Positions 1 to 5,043 of a stretch of DNA of 5,043 nucleotides are shown here, in pieces. Source of the stretch: Eggerthellaceae bacterium (GTDB taxonomy: Bacteria; Actinomycetota; Coriobacteriia; Coriobacteriales; Eggerthellaceae); the NCBI GenBank assembly GCA_003452695.1, contig DMNP01000221.1, forward strand, positions 1 through 5,043. Reading direction: 5' to 3'. Position 1 is the stretch's first letter. Every line of letters begins with the position of its first letter. Made by a program: the position numbers and the translations under genes. The notes below the pieces were generated by a model. It was not told where the DNA came from and did no database searches. It worked only from the letters and a program-made list of their open reading frames with translations.

Positions 1-62
1 GCAAGTCCGCCCTCGTTTCCACGAAATGCGGGTTGCGGGTGGATGGGGGCCTACCGTGGAAA
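1..62. repeat. Long repeat A, copy 1 (cut by left window edge)
   Basis: This stretch begins GCAAGTCCGCCCTCG and ends CTACCGTGGAAA. It matches 167-229 along its whole length, with one substitution at position 9 and a G-run length change plus one substitution near position 50. The real left boundary is probably outside the window, because copy 2 is preceded by TCCACCC, which belongs to a palindrome. No protein-like reading frame fits it; open frames through it run straight across the repeats. Confidence 0.9.
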
Positions 63-112
63 ATGAATACCGGTGCCAGGCGCCCGTATTCACACGATTC
101 CACCCGCAACCC
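30..112. repeat. 14-nt perfect inverted repeat enclosing palindrome B1
   Basis: GGGTTGCGGGTGGA (30-43) is the exact reverse complement of TCCACCCGCAACCC (99-112). The first arm is part of repeat A, and the intervening DNA contains the first REP-like palindrome (64-92), so a hairpin can sit inside a larger foldback. Confidence 0.8.
64..92. repeat. REP-like palindrome B, copy 1
   Basis: Imperfect 29-nt palindrome: left arm TGAATACCGGTGCC, central A, right arm GGCGCCCGTATTCA. The arms pair over 14 positions with one C-C mismatch and one G-T wobble. It is identical to the copy at 365-393. The right flank CAC(AC)GATTC is also shared with other copies, so the unit may extend slightly beyond the palindrome. 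Confidence 0.85.
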
Positions 113-159
113 CCGCCTTCTGCCCGCAGCGGGCCGGAGGCGGCGTTCCCGCGGCCCCG

Positions 160-229
160 TCCACCCGCAAGTCCACCCTCGTTTCCACGAAATGCGGGTT
201 GCGGGTGGATGGGGGGTCTACCGTGGAAA
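160..229. repeat. Long repeat A, copy 2, with 50-nt palindrome
   Basis: Positions 167-229 repeat 1-62 almost exactly. The left part forms a palindrome at 160-209: TCCACCCGCAA (160-170) pairs perfectly with TTGCGGGTGGA (199-209), and an inner CGTTTC-CAC-GAAATG can form a second stem. Such folded units between genes are typical of REP/BIME or MITE-type repeats. Transcription of the hairpin is not implied by the sequence. Confidence 0.85.
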
Positions 230-245
230 GCCACCCCGGCTGTGC
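229..245. repeat. Short direct repeat C, copy 1
   Basis: The 17-nt AGCCACCCCGGCTGTGC recurs at 442-458 with one difference (T to C at the 15th base). This copy directly follows repeat A copy 2. Confidence 0.65.
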
Positions 246-249
246 AGAA

Positions 250-278
250 TGAATACCCCTGCCAGGCACCCGTATTCA
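250..278. repeat. REP-like palindrome B, copy 2 (diverged)
   Basis: Same layout as the other copies: left arm TGAATACCCCTGCC, central A, right arm GGCACCCGTATTCA. Three C-C mismatches open an internal loop, so this copy has the weakest central stem, while the outer TGAATAC/GTATTCA arms remain perfect. It is followed by CGAATCCCC. Confidence 0.8.
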
Positions 279-290
279 CGAATCCCCAAA

Positions 291-319
291 TGAATACTGG
301 TGCCAGGCATCCGAATTCA
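291..319. repeat. REP-like palindrome B, copy 3 (diverged)
   Basis: Left arm TGAATACTGGTGCC, central A, right arm GGCATCCGAATTCA. The GGTGCC-A-GGC core and the outer TGAAT/ATTCA ends are kept; two mismatches and a wobble have accumulated. It begins only 12 nt after copy 2. Confidence 0.8.
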
Positions 320-351
320 TTAGAGCTTGCTGCCTTCCACGGTCCGGCCAA

Positions 352-371
352 CAATGAATACCAATGAATAC
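352..371. repeat. 10-nt tandem duplication at the edge of palindrome B4
   Basis: CAATGAATAC occurs twice in direct succession (352-361 and 362-371); the second copy is the left end of palindrome B4. It looks like slippage or an insertion-junction duplication. Confidence 0.8.
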
Positions 372-393
372 CGGTGCCAGGCGCCCGTATTCA
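365..393. repeat. REP-like palindrome B, copy 4
   Basis: Identical over 29 nt to copy 1 at 64-92, although copies 2 and 3 between them are diverged. It is followed by CGATTCATTTGGG, whose last 11 bases are an inverted match to 285-295. Confidence 0.85.
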
Positions 394-441
394 CGATTCA
401 TTTGGGCGGCCGAGGTGGCAGTTCACGCGCCCCTCGTGTTC

Positions 442-458
442 AGCCACCCCGGCTGCGC
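442..458. repeat. Short direct repeat C, copy 2
   Basis: AGCCACCCCGGCTGCGC matches 229-245 at 16 of 17 bases. AGCC and GGCT within it can pair around ACCCC, and the copy sits inside the inverted pair GTTCAC (421-426) / GTGAAC (462-467), so the segment 421-467 may fold as one unit. Confidence 0.6.
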
Positions 459-466
459 GGTGTGAA

Positions 467-478
467 CCGATGCATCGG
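467..478. other. 12-bp perfect palindrome upstream of the operon
   Basis: CCGATGCATCGG is a perfect dyad about 195 bp before the operon start and about 60 bp before the candidate -35 element. It could bind a dimeric regulator or be the last part of the repeat cluster; nothing in the window distinguishes these. Confidence 0.35.
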
Positions 479-539
479 GAAAGGGTGCCAACGAAACGAG
501 GCAAAGCGGGGAAAAGGCGTGACGTTCTGGAACATCCCC

Positions 540-569
540 TTGCGCGAGGCCACGAGCGTCGAGTATCTT
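540..569 (+). promoter_or_regulatory. Weak candidate sigma-70-type promoter for the export operon
   Basis: TTGCGC (540-545) and TATCTT (564-569) are separated by 18 bp and lie just before an AT-rich patch (about 564-593) that stands out in otherwise GC-rich DNA. The match is only 3/6 and 4/6 to consensus. It is reported because some promoter is expected between the repeat cluster and the start at 674, and this is the best site I can see. Confidence 0.25.
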
Positions 570-608
570 TTCTTAAATTATGGTTTCGAAAATCGGGGTG
601 CGGGAACA

Positions 609-625
609 GGCGCTTCTTTCGCGCC
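609..625 (+). other. Short GC hairpin in the operon leader
   Basis: GGCGC (609-613) and GCGCC (621-625) pair perfectly around the 7-nt loop TTCTTTC. It lies 34 nt before the ribosome site of the adaptor gene and has no following T run, so it is not a terminator. Any regulatory role is speculation. Confidence 0.35.
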
Positions 626-659
626 ATGAATCGATGGTGCGGAAACGAGGGTATGATTC

Positions 660-667
660 GGAAGGAG
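660..667 (+). promoter_or_regulatory. Strong Shine-Dalgarno site of the adaptor gene
   Basis: GGAAGGAG is an almost perfect match to the anti-Shine-Dalgarno sequence, with 6 nt to GTG 674. This decides the start codon: the in-frame ATG at 653 lies upstream of the site, and its own nearest purine run (GAGGG 647-651) is only one base away, too close to work well. Confidence 0.8.
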
Positions 668-673
668 CAGGTC

Positions 674-1213
674 GTGGCGGAGGCATCGAATAAGCGCGGC
701 TCGCTTGGATCGCAGATGTTCCGAGATACGGCGCTGCGCAAGATGTCGTCGGCCGAAGACCTGGACCACTACCTGAAGGTAACCAATCCTTCGGCCTGGG
801 TGCTCGTCGGCGCCGTTGCGGTATTGCTCGTGGTTGCCATTATCTGGGGGTTCACGGCGTCCCTGCCCATCACCACATCGACGACCGGCGTGCTGAAAGA
901 CGGGCAGCTGGTCTGCTTCCTGCCGCTCGACGAGGATGCGATGGCCACCACCGACAGCAAAGTCGTGGCCGCTGGATACGAGACGCGCATCGTGTCGGTC
1001 GACCAAGACCCGTACTCGCAGCGCGAGGTGGCGGCAACGATCGGCAGCGATTACACGACGGATTCGCTGAACCTGCAGAAATGGAGCTACAAGCTGAACG
1101 TGGCCCTTCCATCCCAACTGGAATCGCGGGAGGAAGGCGACGACGTTCCCATTCAGGTTACGACGCGGGAGGTTGCGCCCTTCTCCTATCTGTTCGGCAA
1201 GGCGCAGTCGTAG
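674..1213 (+). CDS. Short HlyD-like NHLM-type bacteriocin secretion accessory protein
   Basis: Predicted membrane-anchored adaptor of a peptide export system, acting with the two ABC proteins encoded next. The 179-residue product has a short polar N-terminus, then the stretch FRDTALRKMSSAEDLDHYL followed by KVTNPSAW (about residues 16-42). This resembles the conserved N-terminus of NHLM bacteriocin secretion proteins (FR..AL..LSSPE.LD...VT.P..W, from memory of the family). One transmembrane helix spans about residues 42-62, and a small extracytoplasmic, probably beta-rich, part follows to the end. The GTG start is chosen because an excellent ribosome site (GGAAGGAG, 660-667) lies 6 nt upstream. 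In-frame ATGs at 626 and 653 lack a usable ribosome site, and ATG 716 is a later alternative. It is much shorter than ordinary HlyD proteins, with no visible lipoyl domain or coiled-coil hairpin. Its stop is one base before the next start, so translation is probably coupled. The family call is supported by its neighbours; exact function is inferred. Confidence 0.85.
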   Translation: MAEASNKRGSLGSQMFRDTALRKMSSAEDLDHYLKVTNPSAWVLVGAVAVLLVVAIIWGFTASLPITTSTTGVLKDGQLVCFLPLDEDAMATTDSKVVAAGYETRIVSVDQDPYSQREVAATIGSDYTTDSLNLQKWSYKLNVALPSQLESREEGDDVPIQVTTREVAPFSYLFGKAQS

Positions 1214-1214
1214 C

Positions 1215-3389
1215 ATGGCCGGCCGCGTTCGCAACGTTCCCCAGGTCATGCAGATGGAGGCGACCGAATGCGGCGCCGCCTGCCTGACCATGATCCTGGC
1301 CCATTACGGGCGCTGGATTCCGCTCGAGGAGGCGCGTGCGGCGTGCGGCGTGTCGCGCGACGGCAGCAAGGCGGTGAACATCCTGCGCGCGGCCCGTTCG
1401 TACGGACTTGAAGCCGACGGCTACACCTACGATCTGGAAGGGCTTCGGGCCAACGCCGAGCTGCCGTGCATCCTGTTCTGGAACTTCAACCACTTCGTCG
1501 TGTGCACGGGCTTTTCCGCCAACGGGAAATGGGCCTACCTGAACGATCCCGCGAAGGGGCAGGTGAAGGTGCCCATCGACCAGTTCGATGAAGCATTTAC
1601 GGGCATTGCCCTTATCATGCACCCGACCGACGGATTCCAGACCGCAGGCTCGCCGCCCTCCACGCTCGGCTTCGTGCGAGGGCGCTTGCGCGGCATGGCG
1701 GCGCCCATCGCGTTCGTGGGGCTGGCCTCGACGATACTGTCGGTCGTCGGCATCGCGAACTCGTCGATGTCGCGCGTGTTCATCGATGCGGTGCTGGGCG
1801 GCGGGGGCGCCAACTCCACGGCGCTTTCGGTCCTCGTCCTGGCCTTGTCCGTGCTGGCGCTGGTGCAGTGCGTCGTGTCGTTTGCCAACGCGGTGTACCT
1901 GTTGCGCATCCGCGGCAAGTTCGAAGCCGTGGCCGCGTCGGAGTTCTTCTGGCACCTTTTGCACCTGCCCGTGGAATTCTATGCCCAGCGCTACGTCGGC
2001 GACCTGCAGCAGCGCCAGGCGGCCAACGAGTCCATCGCCATGACCGTGGTGCAGCAGTTGGCGCCTGCGCTTATGAACGGCGTGCTCATCGTGCTGTACC
2101 TTGTCGTCATGGTGGCCTACAGCGTTCCGCTGGCGCTGGTGGGGGTTGCCACGGTCGTGGTCAACGCGTTTCTGGCGCGCTCCATTTCGAAGAAGCGCGT
2201 GAACGTCATGCGCCAACAGGTGCGCGACGCCGGCAGGTTGAACGCGGCCACCGTCGGCGGCATAGCCATGATCGAGACCATAAAGGCATCTGGCGCCGAA
2301 GAGGGCTTCTTCGAGCGCTGGAGCGGCATGCAGGCACTCGTGAGCAACAGCATGGTCCGCTTCGCGAAGCTGAACGCCTACCTGGGCGCCGTGCCCGGGC
2401 TGCTCGTGCAGCTGGCGAACGTGGCGGTGCTCGTGGTCGGCACGGTGCTTATAATGGAAGGCCAGTTCACGGCGGGTATGCTGCTGGCGTTCCAAGGGTT
2501 CTTGTCCGCGTTCATGGCCCCGGTGAATTCGCTGGTGAACCTGGGCCAGACCATCCAGGAAACCCGCACGGAAATGGAACGCGTGCAGGACGTGCTGAAA
2601 TACAAGGCGGATGTGCCCGATGACGGCGACGAGGCTGCCGGCCGTTCACCGTCTTCGGGACTGTACAAGCTTTCGGGCGCCGTCGACGTGAAAGGGCTTA
2701 CCTTCGGCTATTCGCGCCTGGAAAAGCCAACGGTGGAGGGCTTGGACTTGCATGCCGAGCCCGGGCAGTGGATTGCGCTCGTGGGCGGGTCGGGGTCGGG
2801 CAAGTCGACCATCGCGAAGCTGATAAGCGGCCTGTACAAGCCCTGGTCGGGCGAGATCCGCTTCGACGGCACGCTGATCGACGAAGTTCCCCGCGAACAG
2901 CTGCGCGGGTCGCTTGCCGTTGTGGACCAGGACATTTCGATGTTCGCCGGCACGGTAACGGAAAACGTGGCGCTCTGGGATGGGTCCATCGAGGACTTCG
3001 AGGTGGTCATGGCGTGCCGCGACGCAGACATCCACGACGATATCCTGGCGCGCGAAGGCGGCTATCGCGGCGAGGTGCTGCCGGATGGGCGCAATTTCTC
3101 GGGAGGCCAGTTGCAGCGGCTGGAAATAGCGCGCGTGCTCGCGCAGGACCCGACCATCGCCATCCTGGACGAGGCCACGAGCGCGCTGGATGCGAAAACC
3201 GAGGAGAAGGTAATCCGCTCCATCCGCCGTCGCGAGATAACGTGCATCGTCGTGGCGCACCGGCTTTCCACCATCCGCGATTGCGACGAGATTATCGTGC
3301 TGGACCACGGGCGCGTGGCCGAGCGCGGCACGCACGACGAGCTGATGGCGCTGGACGGCGCCTACGCCGAGCTGGTAAGAAACGATTAA
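1215..3389 (+). CDS. NHLM-type peptidase/permease/ATP-binding ABC exporter (C39 peptidase fusion)
   Basis: Predicted to cleave a double-glycine-type leader from a peptide precursor and export the product across the cytoplasmic membrane. The 724-residue length fits full-length peptidase-containing ABC transporters. Residues about 6-135 are a C39 cysteine peptidase with oxyanion Gln13, catalytic Cys19 in the TECGAAC motif, His93 and Asp111 (LNDP). The early stretch (VPQVMQMEATECGAAC, then YGRWIPLEE and CGVSRDGSKA) is typical of NHLM ABC1 proteins. Six likely membrane helices lie near residues 161-183, 203-225, 283-302, 304-321, 392-414 and 420-440. The ATPase is complete: Walker A GGSGSGKST 524-532, Q-loop Gln572, signature SGGQ 629-632, Walker B Asp652 with catalytic Glu653, H-loop His682. 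ATG 1215 is chosen because it follows the upstream TAG by one base and gives the expected short run into the peptidase. A TTG at 1173 abuts a GGGAGG with no spacing and is less likely. No frameshift or missing key residue is seen. Confidence 0.96.
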   Translation: MAGRVRNVPQVMQMEATECGAACLTMILAHYGRWIPLEEARAACGVSRDGSKAVNILRAARSYGLEADGYTYDLEGLRANAELPCILFWNFNHFVVCTGFSANGKWAYLNDPAKGQVKVPIDQFDEAFTGIALIMHPTDGFQTAGSPPSTLGFVRGRLRGMAAPIAFVGLASTILSVVGIANSSMSRVFIDAVLGGGGANSTALSVLVLALSVLALVQCVVSFANAVYLLRIRGKFEAVAASEFFWHLLHLPVEFYAQRYVGDLQQRQAANESIAMTVVQQLAPALMNGVLIVLYLVVMVAYSVPLALVGVATVVVNAFLARSISKKRVNVMRQQVRDAGRLNAATVGGIAMIETIKASGAEEGFFERWSGMQALVSNSMVRFAKLNAYLGAVPGLLVQLANVAVLVVGTVLIMEGQFTAGMLLAFQGFLSAFMAPVNSLVNLGQTIQETRTEMERVQDVLKYKADVPDDGDEAAGRSPSSGLYKLSGAVDVKGLTFGYSRLEKPTVEGLDLHAEPGQWIALVGGSGSGKSTIAKLISGLYKPWSGEIRFDGTLIDEVPREQLRGSLAVVDQDISMFAGTVTENVALWDGSIEDFEVVMACRDADIHDDILAREGGYRGEVLPDGRNFSGGQLQRLEIARVLAQDPTIAILDEATSALDAKTEEKVIRSIRRREITCIVVAHRLSTIRDCDEIIVLDHGRVAERGTHDELMALDGAYAELVRND

Positions 3390-3407
3390 GGGGCACGCAG
3401 CACGGGC

Positions 3408-5043
3408 ATGAGCTGGTTCGAGGAACAACTGGAAACGCGCAGGCGGCTGGACGACGAGCAAGTCGAGCAGGCCTACGAGCGCATTGCCCGTGCCGTCGTC
3501 GGATCCAAGCGGGCGCCGCGCATGACGCTCGACGACGTGGCCGCCACCGACAACGCCGTCGCGGCCGTGCTGCGCTATTTCGGCAAGACTCCCGCCGATG
3601 TGCCCGCCACGCTTGCGGATTCGACGGAGCGCATGGATTTCGCAGTGCGTTCGTGCGGCATGATGAAGCGCAGGGTGAAGCTGGAGGGGCGGTGGTGGGC
3701 CGACGCGACCGGCGCCTACCTCGGCCAGCTGAAGACCGGCGAGCCCATTGCCATCATACCGTTCGGCATGCGCAGCTACGGCTACGTGGAGCCAAGCACC
3801 AACAAGAAGGTGCTGCTTACCGCGCGCACGGCCGCCGATGTGCTGCCAGACGCGTATTGCTTCTACCGGCCGCTACCCGAAGACAAGCTGTCTGGGGCCG
3901 ACCTCCTGAAGTTCATGGTCGCGTCGCTCGATCCGGGCGACTATGCCCGCATCTTGCTTGCATCGATCATGGTGTCGCTGGTGGGCCTGCTTCCCGCCGT
4001 GGCCAACGGGCTGCTGTTCGACCGAATCATCCCTTCCGGGGAACTGGGCCTGGTGCTGCCCATCTGCGCGCTGCTGCTGGGGTCGGCTATTGCCAGCGCG
4101 CTTATCGGCATCATGCGATCGCTGGTGACCATGCGCCTGTCCAGCAAGTTGTCCATGCAGATGGAGGCCGCCATGATGGCGCGCCTCCTGACGCTTCCCC
4201 CTGCGTTTTTCAAGGACCGCCAGGCGGGCGATTTGGCGACGCGCATTAAAAGGATGCGCATCATAGTCGACGCCCTGACCAGCGTCATGTTCGGGGCGAG
4301 CCTTACCGCCCTGCTCTCGATCGTCTACGTTTTCCAGATTGCCGCATACGCTCCGGCGCTCGTGGTGCCGGCGCTCGGCGTCATCGTGGCGCAACTGGTC
4401 GTGGGCGTGGCGGTCGTGGTGATGCAGGCGCGGATGCAGCGCGAGATTTCAAGCGCCGACCTCGTGGTCTCGGGCCTGGTGCCCTCCCTGCTGGGCGGCA
4501 TTTCGAAAGTGAAGCTGGCCGGTGCCGAAAAGCGTGCATTTGCCCAGTGGGCCGATGCCGAATCGGCCTATCTTGCCGCCCAATACGACCGGCCGCTGTG
4601 GTACAAGGTGGCCGACACCCTGCCCGCCCTCGTGGCGCTCGTGGGCACCATCGTCATCTATTGGGTTGCAGGGGCGTCGAACGTGGAGCTGGCCGACTTC
4701 ATGGCCTTCAACGTGGCGTATGGCGCCGTAGCCAGCGCAGTCGTTGCGCTGGTGGGCAGCGCGGGGCGCATCGCGCGGGCACGGTCGAACTTCGAATCGG
4801 TGCGGCCGCTGCTCGAGGCGGTTCCCGAATCGGCCCAGCGCGGTAGGCAGATAACGAGCCTTTCGGGCTCGATAGAGCTTACCGGGATCACGTTCCGCTA
4901 CGACGCGGACCGGCCGCCGGTGCTCGAGGACCTGAACCTGAAGGTGAAGCCCGGCGAATACCTGGCCGTCGTGGGCAAGTCGGGGTCGGGCAAGTCCACC
5001 TTGCTGCGCCTGCTGCTGGGGTTCGAGAAGCCCGAGCGCGGCA
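3408..5043 (+). CDS. NHLM-type ABC exporter, peptidase-less partner (3' end outside window)
   Basis: Predicted second half of a heterodimeric peptide exporter, paired with the upstream peptidase/ABC protein. The reading frame is open from ATG 3408 to the window edge (545 codons). Residues about 39-157 look like a degenerate C39-type domain: [13 protein letters not shown] sits where the peptidase Cys motif would be, with Asn49 in place of Cys, and YVEPSTNKK where the active-site LNDP region would be. The FYRPLP motif (152-157) and [11 protein letters not shown] region resemble the NHLM ABC2 family. Likely membrane helices lie near residues 182-202, 215-237, 293-313, 317-340, 405-423 and 432-452; the first is followed by [11 protein letters not shown] and the middle section contains [15 protein letters not shown], both typical of this family. 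Walker [10 protein letters not shown] is at 523-531; the rest of the ATPase is cut off, so its completeness is unknown. The start is the first ATG after the upstream stop in the same frame, 18 nt away. Its ribosome site is poor (AAGGGG 3388-3393, 14 nt away), suggesting translational coupling. Confidence 0.94.
   Translation, partial: MSWFEEQLETRRRLDDEQVEQAYERIARAVVGSKRAPRMTLDDVAATDNAVAAVLRYFGKTPADVPATLADSTERMDFAVRSCGMMKRRVKLEGRWWADATGAYLGQLKTGEPIAIIPFGMRSYGYVEPSTNKKVLLTARTAADVLPDAYCFYRPLPEDKLSGADLLKFMVASLDPGDYARILLASIMVSLVGLLPAVANGLLFDRIIPSGELGLVLPICALLLGSAIASALIGIMRSLVTMRLSSKLSMQMEAAMMARLLTLPPAFFKDRQAGDLATRIKRMRIIVDALTSVMFGASLTALLSIVYVFQIAAYAPALVVPALGVIVAQLVVGVAVVVMQARMQREISSADLVVSGLVPSLLGGISKVKLAGAEKRAFAQWADAESAYLAAQYDRPLWYKVADTLPALVALVGTIVIYWVAGASNVELADFMAFNVAYGAVASAVVALVGSAGRIARARSNFESVRPLLEAVPESAQRGRQITSLSGSIELTGITFRYDADRPPVLEDLNLKVKPGEYLAVVGKSGSGKSTLLRLLLGFEKPERG

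Larger units (their letters stand above)
285..406. repeat. MITE-like foldback containing palindromes B3 and B4
   Basis: CCCAAATGAAT (285-295) and ATTCATTTGGG (396-406) are perfect 11-nt inverted repeats at the outer ends. Because B3 and B4 are themselves palindromic, the inverted match continues imperfectly inward (285-320 against 364-406, with about 7 extra bases in the right arm), leaving a ~43-nt centre. This could be a non-autonomous element, or chance pairing between neighbouring palindromes plus a short flank. No target-site duplication is evident. Confidence 0.5.
394..673. other. Intergenic leader between the repeat cluster and the operon
   Basis: No gene is supported here. Open frames on both strands through this stretch either read across the repeats or are the upstream extension of the adaptor frame, and give arginine- and proline-rich sequence without recognisable domains. 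Contents are repeat C copy 2, the dyad at 467-478, a weak promoter candidate, an AT-rich patch, a short hairpin and the ribosome site. I see no tRNA, riboswitch or terminator. Confidence 0.6.

Noticed and set aside
26..367. Open frames of 86-113 codons across the upstream repeats
   Set aside because: They read through repeats A and B in different frames, giving the same short proline/arginine-rich strings repeatedly, with no ribosome site or domain. They are not credible precursor peptides.
64..393. CRISPR-like array
   Set aside because: Repeats B are irregularly spaced (157, 12 and 45 nt gaps), only four copies, diverged, and there are no spacer-sized uniform intervals or cas genes.
64..393. 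Intrinsic terminators formed by palindromes B
   Set aside because: None of the hairpins is followed by a T run on either strand, so Rho-independent termination is not supported.
391..741. Reverse-strand 116-codon frame over the operon leader
   Set aside because: It overlaps the adaptor gene start and the repeats, has no recognisable domain, and its composition is that of an antisense shadow in GC-rich DNA.
1158..2495. Long 445-codon reverse-strand frame opposite the peptidase/ABC gene
   Set aside because: Histidine-, arginine- and glutamine-rich antisense shadow of a gene whose motifs are fully intact on the + strand; typical of high-GC coding DNA.
2789..2806. 18-nt identity between the Walker A coding regions of the two ABC genes (second copy 4979-4996)
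   Set aside because: It is explained by the constrained GSGSGKS motif plus strong codon bias; not evidence of recombination by itself.
2768..4249. Long 493-codon + strand frame spanning the junction of the two ABC genes
   Set aside because: Out of frame with both ABC genes, which have clear Walker and membrane motifs; the translation is arginine/alanine/glycine-rich with no domain.

Overview
This window is GC-rich DNA, probably from a Gram-positive actinobacterium. An anaerobic gut lineage such as Coriobacteriia/Eggerthellaceae is my best guess. That rests on codon use, on the style of the proteins and on the repeat-rich intergenic DNA; no rRNA or other marker gene is present to confirm it. 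All convincing coding content is on the + strand and forms one operon that continues past the right edge.

Positions 1 to about 480 hold no credible gene. They contain dense repeats. Two near-identical ~62-nt copies of one repeat lie at 1-62 and 167-229, the second sitting in a 50-nt palindrome (160-209). Four copies of a 29-nt imperfect palindrome follow the pattern TGAATAC...GGTGCC-A-GGC(G/A)CC...GTATTCA (64-92, 250-278, 291-319, 365-393). There are also a 10-nt tandem duplication, a foldback of about 122 bp (285-406), and further short direct and inverted repeats. The look is of REP/BIME-type or MITE-like non-autonomous repeats. Positions 480-673 are a non-repeat leader with a weak candidate promoter, a small GC hairpin and a very strong Shine-Dalgarno sequence.

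The operon has three tightly packed genes: (1) a very short HlyD/NHLM-type membrane adaptor (674-1213, GTG start, 179 aa); (2) a C39-peptidase/ABC exporter with all catalytic and ATPase motifs intact (1215-3389, 724 aa), one base after gene 1; (3) a second ABC exporter half without a working peptidase (from 3408, cut by the window edge just after Walker A). This order and the sequence features match the three-protein export module of NHLM-type (nitrile-hydratase-leader / Nif11-related) peptide natural product systems. Gene 2 would remove a double-glycine-type leader and export the peptide, gene 3 would be its heterodimer partner, and gene 1 the accessory adaptor.

No precursor peptide or modification enzyme is visible, so the cargo must be encoded outside the window. 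The most unusual points are the apparently internally reduced adaptor (membrane helix plus a small beta-rich part, with no room for a lipoyl domain or coiled-coil hairpin), the peptidase-like but Cys-less N-terminal domain of gene 3, and the palindromic repeat cluster just upstream.
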